Source of the DNA: Monoplex corrugatus
Lineage: Eukaryota > Mollusca > Gastropoda > Littorinimorpha > Ranellidae
Assembly: GCA_030674185.1 (NCBI GenBank)
Contig: JAPXFY010000026.1
Location: 39,328,392 to 39,392,391, forward strand
Reading direction: 5' to 3'
Length of the DNA: 64,000 nt
Shown: piece by piece, positions 1 to 10,903 of the stretch
How the letters are laid out: the number at the start of each line of letters is the position of its first letter
How positions within the stretch are numbered: the stretch's first letter is position 1
The notes under the pieces: model-generated
The model's input: only the letters and a program-made list of their open reading frames with translations
Database searches by the model: none
Told to the model about the DNA's origin: nothing
Program-made: the position numbers and the translations under genes

Positions 1-830
1 TCTATTATATTCACAAAGTTTTGTAGGTCCCCTTCATTTTCTGCAATTAGTACGGTGTCATCTGCGTATCGAATGTTGTTTATCATTTTTCCCTCCAACC
101 TTTAATCCAGGGTATTCCTCGAGGTTTCTCATGATGTTTTCGCTGTAAAGTGAAAACAGATCTGGTGACAGAACACAACCCTGTCTGACTCATCTTTTGA
201 TATTTTGGAAACAGCTTATAGTGTTTTATGTTCTCATTGCAGCAGTTTGTTCCCAATATATATTTCTGATTATTCGTAGATCTTTTCCATTAATATTGAG
301 TTTTTCTAGTTGGTTGATCAATTCTTCATGTCTTACCCGATCGAAGGCCTTGGTATAATCAACAAAGCACAAATATAAATCCTTATTCAACTCGATTGAC
401 CTCTCTATGATAGTTCTCAGGATGTACATGGCATTAATAGTTCCTTTCCCTTCCACAAATCCACACTGTTCTTCTGCTATTTCTCTTTTGATTTTATTCC
501 TTGTCCTCATCACGATTATTCTTAATAGGATTTTTGTTACATGACTCATCAAGCTGATTGTGCGATGGAGTTCGCATTCTATAGCCCCTGTTTTCTTTGG
601 AAGTGCAATGAAAATTGATTTTGACATACCTTTGGGGATTTTTCCAGTGTCATAAATGTTATTTAGGAGGACTGTTATTTTTTCAATACCAAATTCTTCC
701 AGGGTTTCAATCGTCTCTGTAGTAATGTTGTCTGGTCCTGGGGCTTTTCCTGGTTTCATCTTTTTCAATGCTGCTCTAACTTCATCTTTCATTATGGGTG
801 GTCTTTCAGCGTTCTTTCTTTATAATGTGT
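1..830 (-). pseudogene. RTE-A reverse transcriptase domain (partial)
   Basis: The segment 226-792 is an open stretch beginning MKDEVRAALKKMKPGKAPGP, the usual fingers entry of a LINE RT, followed by the palm motif FVDYTKAFDRVRH with the first catalytic Asp. Bases 1-225 continue with VRQGCVLSP and IRYADD, which carries the two catalytic Asp residues. An in-frame opal stop (TGA) replaces the Gly codon normally preceding VRQGC, and a one-base shift lies before IRYADD. The thumb and C-terminal part lie outside the window. It would act in target-primed reverse transcription if intact. Confidence 0.85.
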
Positions 831-1186
831 TCTTCGTTTCTGTCATCTTCAAAAGGGTGTGTAATGTACTCTCCCCATCTATGTAATAGTTTGTTTTTTT
901 CCATGATAAACGTACCATCTTTCGATTTAAAGCAACTAGTTGATGTGCATGTCTTTTTCCTGTGCACAATTTCTTCAATTCATCTGTACATACCCTGAGG
1001 ATCCGTTTTGTGTAGGTCTTCTATTTCTTTGCATTTAGTTTTCAGCCAAGCTTCCTTTGTTTCATTGCACCTATTCCTGATTTCTTTGTTTATCTTCCAG
1101 TATATTTCCCCCTTTCCTTTTGCCTTACTCCGTTCCTCCGTCAAGCCTAGAATTTCTTATGTCATCCAATTCTTTTTGCTTTTCTA

Positions 1187-2245
1187 TCTATTCTAGCGAT
1201 TTCTTCACAAGCTTCATTTCTCGAATTTCTCGACTGTGTCCATTGTTCCTCACTGTCACCAACGTCTTCCAGAGCACTGAATTTGTTTTGAACATGTACG
1301 TTAATTTAATTTTATATATCGCTTCATCTGTCTTTAAGAATCCAAGATCTAGTTTGATGTTGCTTTTGGTCTCTTTCTTTTTCCTTAATTTCAGCCTAAA
1401 TCTTCCCATTACAGGATTGTGATCATTGTTGCAGTCAGCGCCTGGTAGTGTTTTTACTGTCAGCAAAGAATTTCGAAATCTTTTATTGATCAGGATGTAG
1501 TCAATCTGATTTTTGGTATTATCTCCTGGACTCGTTCATGTCCATTTTCTTCTATTAGGCTGCTCAAACCAGGTGTTTCCTACTATGAACTCATTTATCT
1601 GTGCCCATTCTACAAGTTTCCCTCCCCTTTCATTTTGTGTACCAAGGCCATGAGGTCCAACTATATCATCCACCCTATCCTGTCCCACTTTAATATTAAA
1701 ATCTCCCATTCTTATCGTAACTTCTTGTTATTTACATTGAGCCTTGGCCATCTCTAATACTTCGTAGAAGTTGTCAGTGTCGTCCTGAGTACTTGCGGAT
1801 ACATCCGAATGAGAGACAGGTTCAGCCAGGTAGCCATGATATCAAATGGCTTGCCACCCAATTTAACCAGCAACACAGCCCAGTATCCGTTAACTGCTTT
1901 TGATTTGTCCCTGTCAATTATGATTCCTACTCCTCTTTCATGTGTGTTTCCACCACAATATATTATTGTATGCTCTCCTGATGTTATCATGCCTGCTCGC
2001 TTCCATCCTAAAATACTAATGTTAAACCTTTCTATCTCTATTTTGAATTTTGACTTTCTCTAATTTTGTCTTTTGCAGCAATGTCCTCACATTCCATGTT
2101 GCGATTTTTTACTGAGATTTAACGCAGTAGCTTGCTGACGGTCTGGTGTCACCTGCGCAGCATGACGGTCCGTACCGGATGAAGGTGCTCCATAGGAGCC
2201 CCTATTTACGTCGTTATCCTCATTTTTCTTGTTTTGTCTAGCCAT
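1187..2245 (-). pseudogene. RTE-A apurinic-type endonuclease domain (broken)
   Basis: From the start at 2245 the reading frame gives MARQNKKNEDN, a polar leader, then after a one-base shift KIATWNVRTLLQKTKLE, the start of an exonuclease-endonuclease-phosphatase fold. Further fragments in shifting frames match RTE-B: TSGEHTIIYCGGNTHERGVG, then the loop with ADCNNDHNPVMGRF that supplies the catalytic Asp-His. The domain would nick target DNA. At least three frame breaks are needed to read it, so it is a remnant. Confidence 0.8.
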
Positions 2246-2599
2246 GATTTTGCTTGGAAAAGTACGATGGTGGTTTCCCGTTGCCTTTCATTGGTTTGTG
2301 TACGGTCTCTCCGCTAGCCTTTGTCGTTCCCACGACAACCTACAAGGCAGTAGGGGTGACTTTTTTTCAGGGTTTACTCCCTTAGCCTTAGTCTCTCCCG
2401 AGATATCCACAAGGCAGTGGTGCTATTTACCCATAGCTTGGGGGTCTGGTTCGTGGGCACCAGGGCGTATCCACCCGCAGGTGGGCCTAAGTGCCGCACG
2501 TCTGGGGTCCAGACCTCCTCCGTGTCTCTCGAGTTTTAGCCTGAGTCCATGAGGTGCTCAGTTACCACATGTCACCACGAGGAGGCACAGCGTAGTGCT

Positions 2600-3816
2600 T
2601 GTTGATGGAGAGGCTAGGTACTAACAGAGAGAGACTTACACATTCTGCTCTTGTTTTCGCATAGCTGCAAGCAGCAGTGCTAGCCAGCGGTGCAGGCTGA
2701 AAGTGAGAGGTGACAAGCACGCAGTCACTAGCCAAGACACTAGACGCATCACATCAGCCATTTGACATACTCATTAACATTATACCTGCAAAAATGTGAT
2801 CATGTAGACCTGTATTGTGTAGACGCCGTATAGGTGGAGGCTGGATGTAAAAAGAAAGTATTTTTCTGTATATGCCTGTGACGGATGTGTTGTATATATT
2901 TTCATAGTACTGTTTTTGCTTTTGTGGATCGGAGCACCCAGTGTTTTCGGTGTCTTTATTCTGATTGGCTGTGAAGTAAAAGCGTGGAGTGCGCGGAGCG
3001 TGGAATGCGTGGAGCGTGGAATTCGTGTAGCGTTGTGTGCGTGTCGAAAATCTGTGAACTAAAAGTCAGTTCTACAGTGATTTCCAGATGGAGCGGTGGC
3101 ATTTCCTTGCCGCCTGAAGAGAACTAAATCTGTTTTGTCTTAAGCTGCTATGTTAGCAGGTTGGTGAATCTTTTGATTTTTACCAAAAATTGAGACATGT
3201 AGAGATTATGAAGGAGCTAGTTGAATTGGCCTGTTATGAAACAAGTTATAAGAAAGTCAGGATTCATGGATGAATGATAGATAAGGGAAACAATTTGTTG
3301 CAAGCTTCTGAGGTGAAGAAACGTAGTTGTGTAAAAGTGAAGTGAATTATTTTGGCAGTCAAGAGTTGTATTAAGTTGTAGTTCTTGATTTAATGTTTAA
3401 TGAATTACTGTTTTGTGGTTTCGATCTTTAAATGATGTGCAGTCAGTGTGAACTTTATGGATAATTATATGTATTGAGAGTTTGGACTTTTGAAACATGA
3501 ATGGCGAATTTTGTGTTAAATTCTTTATTGTGAGATGTTATTTTGTTAAATGAATATGAAGCTAAGTTAGTGGTCATTTTTTGGAAATTGAAGTTAGTGT
3601 AGAATATTTGCTGTATGTCAAACAATATTATTTTGGGATAAACGTCTGTCAATCATATAATATAAAAAATATGGTGTGGCCATTGACCCAATATATATTT
3701 TATTGACAATTTTGTAGATGGAAGTACTTAGCAAATTCTTTTTATCTACAGCTTCTGACGTGGGGAGCTGTCTGGTCTGATTAGCTCACGAGGGAGCCAC
3801 ATACGTACGTGACTTT
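2600..3816. other. No gene recognised
   Basis: AT-rich, no convincing open frame, no splice-flanked exon and no repeat shared with the rest of the window. The only structure noticed is a short GC-rich stretch at about 2976-3045 with imperfect repeats of GCGTGGAGCGTGGAAT. Confidence 0.6.
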
Positions 3817-4067
3817 GTTTTGAGGGGTGGATGCCTGATCCAGTCCCTGTTCCTAAGCTGTTAGGACTCTGCTGAATACCTGCTGGTTTGAGGGGTGGAT
3901 GCCTGATCCAGTCCCTGGTCCTAAGCTGTTGGGACTCTGCTGGGTTTGAGGGGTGGATGCCTGATCCAGTCCCTGGTCCTAAGCTGTTAGGACTCTGCTG
4001 AATACCTGCTGTTTTGAGGGGTGGATGCCTGATCCATTCCCTGGTCCTAAGCTGTTAGGACTCTGCT
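3817..4067. repeat. Tandem array, four units of 58-69 bp
   Basis: Four units begin with TTTGAGGGGTGGATGCCTGA at 3818, 3887, 3945 and 4013. They differ mainly by presence or absence of an 11-base block (AATACCTGCTG), giving alternating 69, 58 and 68-base spacing. Apart from that block the units are nearly identical, so the array is young. Confidence 0.9.
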
Positions 4068-4599
4068 GTGGGCGTGTCTGGTCACTGACGCCTCTGTGTT
4101 TCGTCTTGCTCCCTAGGATTGTGTGGTAACTGTATTTACATAGAGTGATGAACTGAATCCTCAACAATGATTTCGATGCTGTGAAACAAACTGACTGAAG
4201 TGCTGACGCAGTGAAAGAGTTCATGTGAAAGGACTTTTTGGGACGGAAACCTGAATCTATTACTTTCTATTGAACAGTGGTCAATGAACATTTATTTCTG
4301 TCTTATATGTTTGTTGATCCAGTTGGATGAAAAAGGAACTGATGATATCTGATTAATTATAAATATTTAAATATACTGTTTTGTTTACAGAGGTTGTTGA
4401 AGTGACTGAGTGGAAGATTGTGTGTGGTTGGGGAAAACACATAGAACACGCACCTACATACACACAATCTACTTTCATTCTATTTCTGTCAGTCACACAT
4501 AAACGGACCTTCTGTAACAATGCCACTGACCTAAAATGTTTTCTTGTTTTTGGTACTTGCTCCTCTCTCTCATCTCTCCGTCTGTATTTGTCTGTCTGT

Positions 4600-4661
4600 C
4601 TGTCCTTCTCTTTCTGTTTGTTTGTTTGTGTGTGTGTCTGTATACACACACACACATCACT

Positions 4662-4750
<89 letters not shown>

Positions 4751-4822
4751 GTATACAGATGCATATGTTATATATATATATATATATATATGCATAATAT
4801 ATATATATATGTATATATATCT

Positions 4823-4855
<33 letters not shown>

Positions 4856-4897
4856 ACTCTCTGTCTCAGTCCCTGTCTGTCTGTCTGTCTCTGTCTG

Positions 4898-4929
<32 letters not shown>

Positions 4930-4935
4930 CACCCC
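4600..4935. repeat. Compound simple repeat: (CA)n, (TA)n, CT/CTGT
   Basis: An uninterrupted CA run lies at about 4666-4733, followed by AT runs to about 4820 and then pyrimidine-rich CTCT and CTGT repeats to 4935. Long open frames here (poly His-Thr or Cys-Val) are artefacts of the repeats. Confidence 0.95.
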
Positions 4936-5002
4936 CATAGCTCTGTCTCGTCTGGATCTCAGTACTGTTCAAATTTTTTCGTCGGTTGATCAACTGGTTC
5001 GA

Positions 5003-5113
5003 ATGAATGAATGAATGGTTGGTTGATTGATTGATTATTGATTGGTTGGTTGATTGATTATTGATTGGTTGATTGATTGATTGATTGATTAGTGATTGAT
5101 TGATTGATTGAAG
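5003..5113. repeat. (TTGA)n / (GAAT)n tetranucleotide repeat
   Basis: GAATGAAT then GATTGATT-type units with GGTT variants fill this stretch. It runs directly into the proposed 3' splice site of the GPCR exon at 5114. Confidence 0.9.
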
Positions 5114-5249
5114 GTGCGATCCTCCTGTACCAAACGCCAGGCTTATATCACCATTACGGTGCTGGTGTTGTCGATTCTTTGATGACATCCAATTTGCTTT
5201 TTGGTGTGGAGATTCATCCCATGTGGAAAGAGTGTACATATTCAGAAAG
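5114..5249 (+). CDS. GPCR exon (ICL2 end, TM4, ECL2 start), frame broken
   Basis: Reading from 5114 gives VRSSCTKRQAYITITVLVL, a basic loop followed by a hydrophobic helix typical of class A GPCR TM4. After a missing base near 5177-5182 the next frame gives TSNLLFGVEIHPMWKECTYS, an ECL2-like segment with a Cys. The exon ends at a strong donor (AAG|GTAAGT, 5250) in phase 2, which fits the exon at 13401 (one base completing a Ser codon). The 5' border is uncertain because the preceding AG sits in a TTGA repeat. No TM1-TM3 exon was found in the window; it is probably to the left. The missing base is either a disabling mutation or a consensus error. Confidence 0.6.
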
Positions 5250-5401
5250 GTAAGTCACTTCAAACATTTGTTGTTCATTATACCGTGACATTTTGAAATG
5301 TCTTTAAAAAAGTAGGTTGGGAGACGGTAGTAAAGGAGGTTATTTTGTATTTACCACGTGTGTGTGTGTGTGTGTGTGTGTGTGGTGTGGTGTGTGTGTG
5401 T
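5250..5401. repeat. Intron start and (TG)n run abutting the LINE A 3' end
   Basis: Short intronic sequence, then a TG run with GGTGTGG interruptions from about 5358 to 5401. It touches the 3' terminus of LINE A, so in element orientation LINE A ends in (CA)n. Confidence 0.85.
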
Positions 5402-5668
5402 TCGTTCTTTGATTTAACGTCTTTTCACTGTAAGTGATATTAGACGGGGGAGGGGAGAGGGGAAGAAAAAAAAAAGTATGTATAAATACAATAAAATGGA
5501 GAACGGTAGTTGGACAGGTTGGATTGGGGTAGAGGGGAGACAGAGGAAAAAGTCATAAATAGGTGGTAGAATAGTAAAATGGAACGAAATCTTAACTCTA
5601 ACATTAGTAACAATTAATTGCAACAATGTGAAGGGAAAATTTAACACTAAAACACAAACTGCATAAAG

Positions 5669-6724
5669 TTAAAGTAATGCATTAACAGGACTGTGAACTA
5701 ATGATTCTGAAATTTTAACAAGCAAAGATTGATCTGATGTTACTTTTTTGAAATGAGTTTCAGAATAGTTTTCTTGTGTAAACATTTTCGGTAGAAAAGA
5801 ACGTAGCATTTTGCAATAAAATAAACAGTGAAACAATGTGAACTGTTTGCCGCAAATACACTTGACATTTTTACAATATTTTGTTTTCAATGCGTTTAGC
5901 TGAATACGAAAACGAACAGCAACAATCGATCGCAAATGATACATGGATGAATACTGCATTTTTTTATATAAATTTTGAACGGAAAGTTTTATCATTTGTT
6001 GTGACACAAACTGTTCATTGAAATGTTCATGAAATCGAATCCATGAGGCTGATTCGAGCATGTTGCAAGCTTCTTTTACGGAAGTATGAACATGGAATTC
6101 TATAGAATTAACAGAATTCTCTGCACCTTGCTTAGCTGCTCTGTCAACTACTTCGTTGCCATGAAGACCAACGTGAGAAGGCACCCAGCATAAACTGATA
6201 TCTGTACCTTTTATCCTTAAACAATGTACAAGATGATTTGCCTCAGTAATTAAATCTGGTCTTGTGTCGGCATCAAAAGACCGTAAGGCATATAGTACAG
6301 ATTTTGAGTCAACAAAGAGAACTACTTTGAAAGACACGGGTTTAAGATTTACTAGATAATGCAATGCTTGTATAATAGCGACTAATTCCGCTGTGAATAT
6401 AGATATGTTTGCCCCAATGAAAAATGACTTTTTTATTTTAAATTTTGGAACATAAAATGCTGCTCCAGCACATTTATTTTCTAAGGCTGAACCATCGGTA
6501 AAAATATGAAGGTGGGTACGGTATTTTTCATCGACGTGTTGTCTTGCTGTGGATATCGAAATGTTGACGTTTTCATGTTTCTTAGCGTCTGTATAATCAA
6601 TATCAAAAGAGGCTTTTTGCATTTCCCATGTAGGGATAGGCGTTGTTGATGGTGTCTCAGCTATTTCATCCATATTTAGGTGACACTGTTTGACCAAGTC
6701 AGATATGTAAGTTGCAACAGTCAT
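5669..6724 (-). CDS. LINE A ORF2 C-terminal part: RNase H plus Cys/His tail
   Basis: This 351-residue open stretch carries a full RNase H domain: D77 in FTDGS, E113 in FTAELVA, D139 in LFVDSKS, H184 in PSHVGLHGNE and D194 in VVDRAA. All catalytic positions are kept. RNase H would remove the RNA strand during element replication. Near the end lies CICGKQFTLFHCLFYC, a C-x-C-x7-H-x4-C arrangement also present in LINE D (CICGEQFTLYHCLFYC) and, less perfectly, in LINE B, so it is probably a nucleic-acid or zinc-binding tail. The natural protein is continuous with the RT upstream; the Met at 6724 is not a real start. A frame change separates it from the RT. Confidence 0.85.
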   Translation of the reverse strand: MTVATYISDLVKQCHLNMDEIAETPSTTPIPTWEMQKASFDIDYTDAKKHENVNISISTARQHVDEKYRTHLHIFTDGSALENKCAGAAFYVPKFKIKKSFFIGANISIFTAELVAIIQALHYLVNLKPVSFKVVLFVDSKSVLYALRSFDADTRPDLITEANHLVHCLRIKGTDISLCWVPSHVGLHGNEVVDRAAKQGAENSVNSIEFHVHTSVKEACNMLESASWIRFHEHFNEQFVSQQMIKLSVQNLYKKMQYSSMYHLRSIVAVRFRIQLNALKTKYCKNVKCICGKQFTLFHCLFYCKMLRSFLPKMFTQENYSETHFKKVTSDQSLLVKISESLVHSPVNALL

Positions 6725-8371
6725 TTGTGATGAAATGCTGTTTGCTTGCTTTGGAAAGTCAACATCAGACCTAATTTTATTTCCTTACTCACAAAATTGT
6801 CCGTTTGTGAAGTACTTCTAACGACAAATTTTGTTGTCGCTAACTCACGATAGTTGTTCAGAGGCAGAATTCCAGCAACTTTGTACGTTTCCAGATTAGA
6901 AGCGTGAGCAGAGACACCTAGAGCAATTTTAATACTTTTGCAATCTAAGCTTTGTATCTTCTTTAATAAATATTTTGGTGCACTGAAGAACACTTCTTGT
7001 GCATAGGATAATTTAGATCGTACAAGTGCTGTTGATAGATGAATCAGTATGTTTGTATCCATTCCCCAAGGTAATCTGCTTATTATCTTAAGAAAATTTA
7101 AGGCTTTTCTTGCTTTTGTTGAAATATAATCAAAATGGACAGTCCAGTTTAATTTCGATGTTATAAAGACTCCCAGAAATTTTACAACCTGTTTGAAATG
7201 TAACACTTCACCAAGCAATCTAAAAGTAGGCAAGTTACTTAAAGTACCACCAGGATTAAATAGCATCATGTTAGTTTTTTCCGCTGACAACGACAGACCA
7301 TTTTCTAACATATAGTTTCCAAGATTATCAAGATCAGATTGATACAACTTCCTAATGTAATTCTGCGCTCTTTGTGGAGTTGTCTTTTTTAAAGTAATAT
7401 TCATCCAAATACATATATCATCAGCGCACTGTACCAAAACAACATGATTTGAGAGTGCTTTAGGAAGATCCTGTATAAGGATATTAAATAAAAGAGGTGC
7501 TATCACTGAACCTTGTGGAATTCCCATGTCAAGATTTCGTGAAGTAGAATAACACGAGTGGGAACTCGTGCCTGAATTGTTCTATTGGCTAAAAAAGACT
7601 TAATGTAATCATACATATTGCCCGATAAACCAATAGACTTCAGCTTGTACAATAAACGCGTATGCAAACTTGATCGTAAGCTTTTTTCACATCAAAAAAA
7701 GTAGCTAGAACACTTTTTCTGCGGGCAAACTGTTGCTTTATCTGAGTTGTAAGTTTAACGAGGTGCTGAACTGTGGATATCCCTTTTCTAAAACCTGCTT
7801 GATTTACTGGAGTAACATTATTTTTATCACAGTAATGTATAAGTCTGTTTAAGACCAATCTTTCCATTAGTTTGCTCGTATGGGATGTCAACGCAATAGG
7901 TCTGTAACTGTTTTTATTGTTCTTAGGCTTACCTGCTTTTAATATTGGTATAACAATAGACCTTTGCCATATCTGTGGTACAGTTCCACTAACCCAGCAT
8001 TTCTGAAAAATTTTGTGTAAGAAAATAATGCAGTTTTCCGGAAGATGTTTAATCATTTCATTTGAAACTGCATCGACACCTACTGAACTTCTTTTGTTGT
8101 GTAGAGACAAGATAGTGTTTTTTAGCTCTTGTAAGGTGATTGGAGCATTAAACCAGCGATCATTCTGAGGTATTGGGTCAGTGAAGATAGGGTTATTTGC
8201 TGCCATTTCCCTGTAGTGTTTGCAGGTAGGAGATAAACCGTCTACTTTACTATTTTCGGCAAAAAGTTCCACAAACGTTTCAGCTTTGTCCATATCGGAA
8301 GGAAATTTGTGACACGTGTCAATCATTATTGGACACCTAGGTAAGTTGACTCCATTTTTCATTTGATTCAT
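6721..8371 (-). pseudogene. LINE A reverse transcriptase (frameshifted)
   Basis: The N-terminal half (8371-7640) includes SYRPIALTSHTSKLMERLV, the conserved RPIALTS block, and FFDVKKAYDQV with the first catalytic Asp. A lost base at the following Trp (LINE D keeps YDQVWHKRLL) breaks the frame. The second half (7527-6721) starts in MGIPQGSVIAPLLFNILI and contains VLVQCADDICIW. The catalytic Asp pair is intact, but the usual Tyr of YADD is Cys. Thumb sequence follows to 6721. The domain would copy element RNA at the nicked target. Confidence 0.85.
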
Positions 8372-9290
8372 TTTTGTCCAGACTTTATGGAAATCCCCGA
8401 AATCTGAAATTTCTTTTTTGCAGTAGTACGCCCAATAATTTTTCTTTGATTCAATGATAATTCTATTACACTGGGTGTTAGCTTTTTCATCTCCATATGA
8501 TCTTCGGGTGTTCTGCTTTTGATGTAGATTTTGTATTTCTCTTTTTTATACTGAACTGCTTTCTCACATGCCTCTGTCCACCAAACATTACCCAAACGGT
8601 TATTGGACTTAAAGGTTTTGAGTTTCAGGATTGAGAGGTCTGCAGCAGCCAGAACTGACTCCTGGAATTTAGTAAACATAACGTCTACATTGTCACTTTC
8701 ATAATGTTTGTATTCGTGTTTAGCAAGAGCAGTCTGAAACCAGGACCAATCAGTGCGCGTGTAATTATATTTTGGTATAATATCAGTAGTGCTGTCTTTT
8801 ATCCTGATATTTTCATTAGTTATCGTTATGATGATAGGTGAGTGATCACTTCCCAAAGTATCTATATGAGTGTCCCAGGTACAGCATGGTACTAATTCTG
8901 GTGATATTAGTGACAGATCAATGGCTGTTGCCTGGTGTTTGGAAACATCAGGAATTCTAGTGACACTCCCATCATTCAAAAGGTAAAGCGCACTGTCTAC
9001 TATATTTTCTACCAACCGATTGCTTGTAACAGTACAACAGTCTTTTTCCCAAAACGGGGAGTGGGAATTAAAGTCTCCACCAATTAGCCATTTACCGTGT
9101 TGCAGATCCGGAATCGTACGCAGCCATTCTGTGTTGTGGTCATTTGGGCCTGTTGGCAGGTAGACTGACATAACGTTCAGGATAAATGAATTACTGAAGT
9201 GTACTGTGGCGGCACAAACGTGTAAGTCTTCAGCAGATGTTAATACTGGGGAAGTAAATATGTGATACTGCAACTCTAAGTATATATATA
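8368..9290 (-). pseudogene. LINE A endonuclease, C-terminal part
   Basis: Contains LNVMSVYLPTGPNDHN, KWLIGGDFNSHSPFWEKDC with the conserved GDFN, and LGSDHSPIIITI with the catalytic Asp-His, followed by a basic linker towards the RT. The Tc1 element ends the reading at 9290. Joining to 10904-11134 across the insertion restores a stretch the same length as the equivalent region of LINE B (46 residues from AIY to YLP) if the TA run is cut back to four units. Confidence 0.85.
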
Positions 9291-10903
9291 CTCCTAATCA
9301 TAATTTAAGGGCCACTTCTTCCTTCCTCTCTAATTTTAAGTTGAAATAATTGACAATGTTTAGAATTGATTCTATGTTTTATTTCATCATTTCCACACCT
9401 GTTTTGGAAAAAGAAATTAGCACAATGACCCATTAGTGAACAGCACATGCATTTAAAGGAACATCCCCCCCTTTTCAAAAAACAGAAAGTGTCAGATTTG
9501 GCCAATCTGTTTTCAATATCGCGTGTGTCCGCCCCGAGCCTGGATGCATGCTTCACAGCGCCGATGCATCGACCCCACAAGGGTACGGAGTGTGTCCTGA
9601 GGGATGGCCGCCCACTCGATCTGCAGGATGTCGACCAGCCTGGCCTGGGTGCCCGGTGGGGGGTGGTTGTCCCTGATGCGCCTCCCGAGCACATCCCAGA
9701 GGTGTTCAATTGGGTTCAGGTCAGGTGAGCACGCTGGCCAGGCCATACGGACGACTTCATGCTGCTCCAGGAAGTCGGTCACAAGGCGTGCTCGATGCGC
9801 AGGTGCATTGTCGTCCTGGAAGATGGCGCCTTGACCAAGGTCCACAAGCGCAGGCAGTGCCACGGCCGCCAGAACCTCGTCCCGGTACCGGACCCCGTTC
9901 AGGATGCCGTCAATGGGGAGCAGGGGGGTCCGGGTACCACGGCTCATGCCACCCCACACCATCACCGACCCGCCGCCGTACCGGTTATGCTCTTGGACAG
10001 TGGCGTCAGCGAACCTCTCCCCTTGACGTCGCCACACCCGAGCCCGGCCATCGTTAAAGGTCAGGGTGAACCTGGACTCATCCGAAAACAAGACCCGGGC
10101 CCACTGTTGCCTTGTCCAGGTCACGTGCTCCCTGGCCCAGGTCATGCGGCGCACTCTGTTGACCGGTGACAGCATGGGTCGGACGGCCGGTCTCCGTGAC
10201 CTCAAGTTTGCCTCATGTAGCCGTCTTCTCACCGTGCTGCAGCTGATGTTAGCACCTGTTGCGTCCCTCAGCTGACCCCTCAAGGTCACCGCAGTGGATG
10301 CCCTTTCCCTCAGGACGGAGAGGGCAAGGTAGCGGTCTTGCTGTCTTGTCGTTACTCTGGGTCGACCCGTGTGACGCCTTTCCTGGACTGCTCCAGTCTC
10401 ATTGAAGCGCTCCAGCAGTCTCTGGATTGTGGAATGCGACACTTCAAGTCGTCTAGCAACTTCCCGCTGCGCTAGGCCTTCATCAAGCAGAGCGAGGGCT
10501 CTCCCCCGCTGCTCATCCGTCATCCGTCGTCTTGCAAGCATGGTTAAAACGAACCAAGAACGGGTCCTTTTTATCCTCGTCTGCGGGCAACTTTGGCTGG
10601 AGTAGTGTTCAAAAAGGGCTTGCCTTGCACGTGCAAAGCGAATTTTGTCGCTACCTTGCCTGCGTCGTCAGAGAGACCCTGCTGAAGATTCGACAATTTC
10701 GTGTGGAAATTGTCTTCCTTGGGCCGCCCATTGCAAATCGGCAAATCCCCAAACACGTGCCAAAAGGAAACTGCAATGTTGTCTGAGCTCTTATCCATTC
10801 AGTTACGGCAACGAATTGGAGAAAAGAGTAAGAGAAAATAGGTTATTTCTCCTTTCAAAAATTGACTCAAAAACGTTCCTGGCCCTTCAATAATGACGTG
10901 TAG
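9291..10903 (-). mobile_element. Tc1/mariner-superfamily transposon, intact, inside LINE A
   Basis: The element is 1613 bp. Its ends form imperfect inverted repeats: CTCCTAATCATAATTTAAGG at the left and, reversed, CTACACGTCATTATTGAAGG at the right, both continuing GGCCA. TA repeats flank both sides, consistent with the TA target rule. It carries one full transposase gene and visibly higher GC than the LINE around it. Removal makes the LINE endonuclease frame continuous, which fixes the boundaries independently of the terminal repeats. Confidence 0.88.
9513..10541 (-). CDS. Tc1-like transposase, DD34E, full length
   Basis: A 342-residue uninterrupted frame with the usual Tc1 length. Residues about 8-55 and 62-115 form two helix-turn-helix DNA-binding segments separated by the GRPR motif (59-62). 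The catalytic triad is visible: D154 in LFSDESRF, D244 in FQDDNAPAH and E279 in SPDLNPIEHLWD, with exactly 34 residues between D244 and E279. It would cut and paste its own element at TA sites in the nucleus. No stop or frameshift is seen, unlike every LINE ORF around it. The GC-rich codon use suggests a recent arrival or a different source genome, possibly by horizontal transfer, which is common for this family. Confidence 0.95.
   Translation of the reverse strand: MLARRRMTDEQRGRALALLDEGLAQREVARRLEVSHSTIQRLLERFNETGAVQERRHTGRPRVTTRQQDRYLALSVLRERASTAVTLRGQLRDATGANISCSTVRRRLHEANLRSRRPAVRPMLSPVNRVRRMTWAREHVTWTRQQWARVLFSDESRFTLTFNDGRARVWRRQGERFADATVQEHNRYGGGSVMVWGGMSRGTRTPLLPIDGILNGVRYRDEVLAAVALPALVDLGQGAIFQDDNAPAHRARLVTDFLEQHEVVRMAWPACSPDLNPIEHLWDVLGRRIRDNHPPPGTQARLVDILQIEWAAIPQDTLRTLVGSMHRRCEACIQARGGHTRY

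Larger units (their letters stand above)
1..2600 (-). mobile_element. RTE-type LINE, copy RTE-A, cut by left window edge
   Basis: On the minus strand this reads as one non-LTR element: a GC-rich 5' leader (about 2250-2600), a start at 2245, an endonuclease opening with ATWNVRT (about 2085), the endonuclease body, then a reverse transcriptase running off the window at base 1. The type is assigned from the endonuclease opening, the VRQGC and YADD boxes, and the BovB/RTE-like C-terminus seen in the related copy at 29.9-30.3 kb. Frameshifts and stops break the coding frame throughout, so this copy is dead. The 5' boundary is a guess from loss of GC-rich leader sequence; no target duplication was found. 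Confidence 0.85.

Noticed and set aside
9604..10605. Plus-strand frames of 60-136 residues across the transposon
   Set aside because: Shadows of the GC-rich transposase gene on the other strand.
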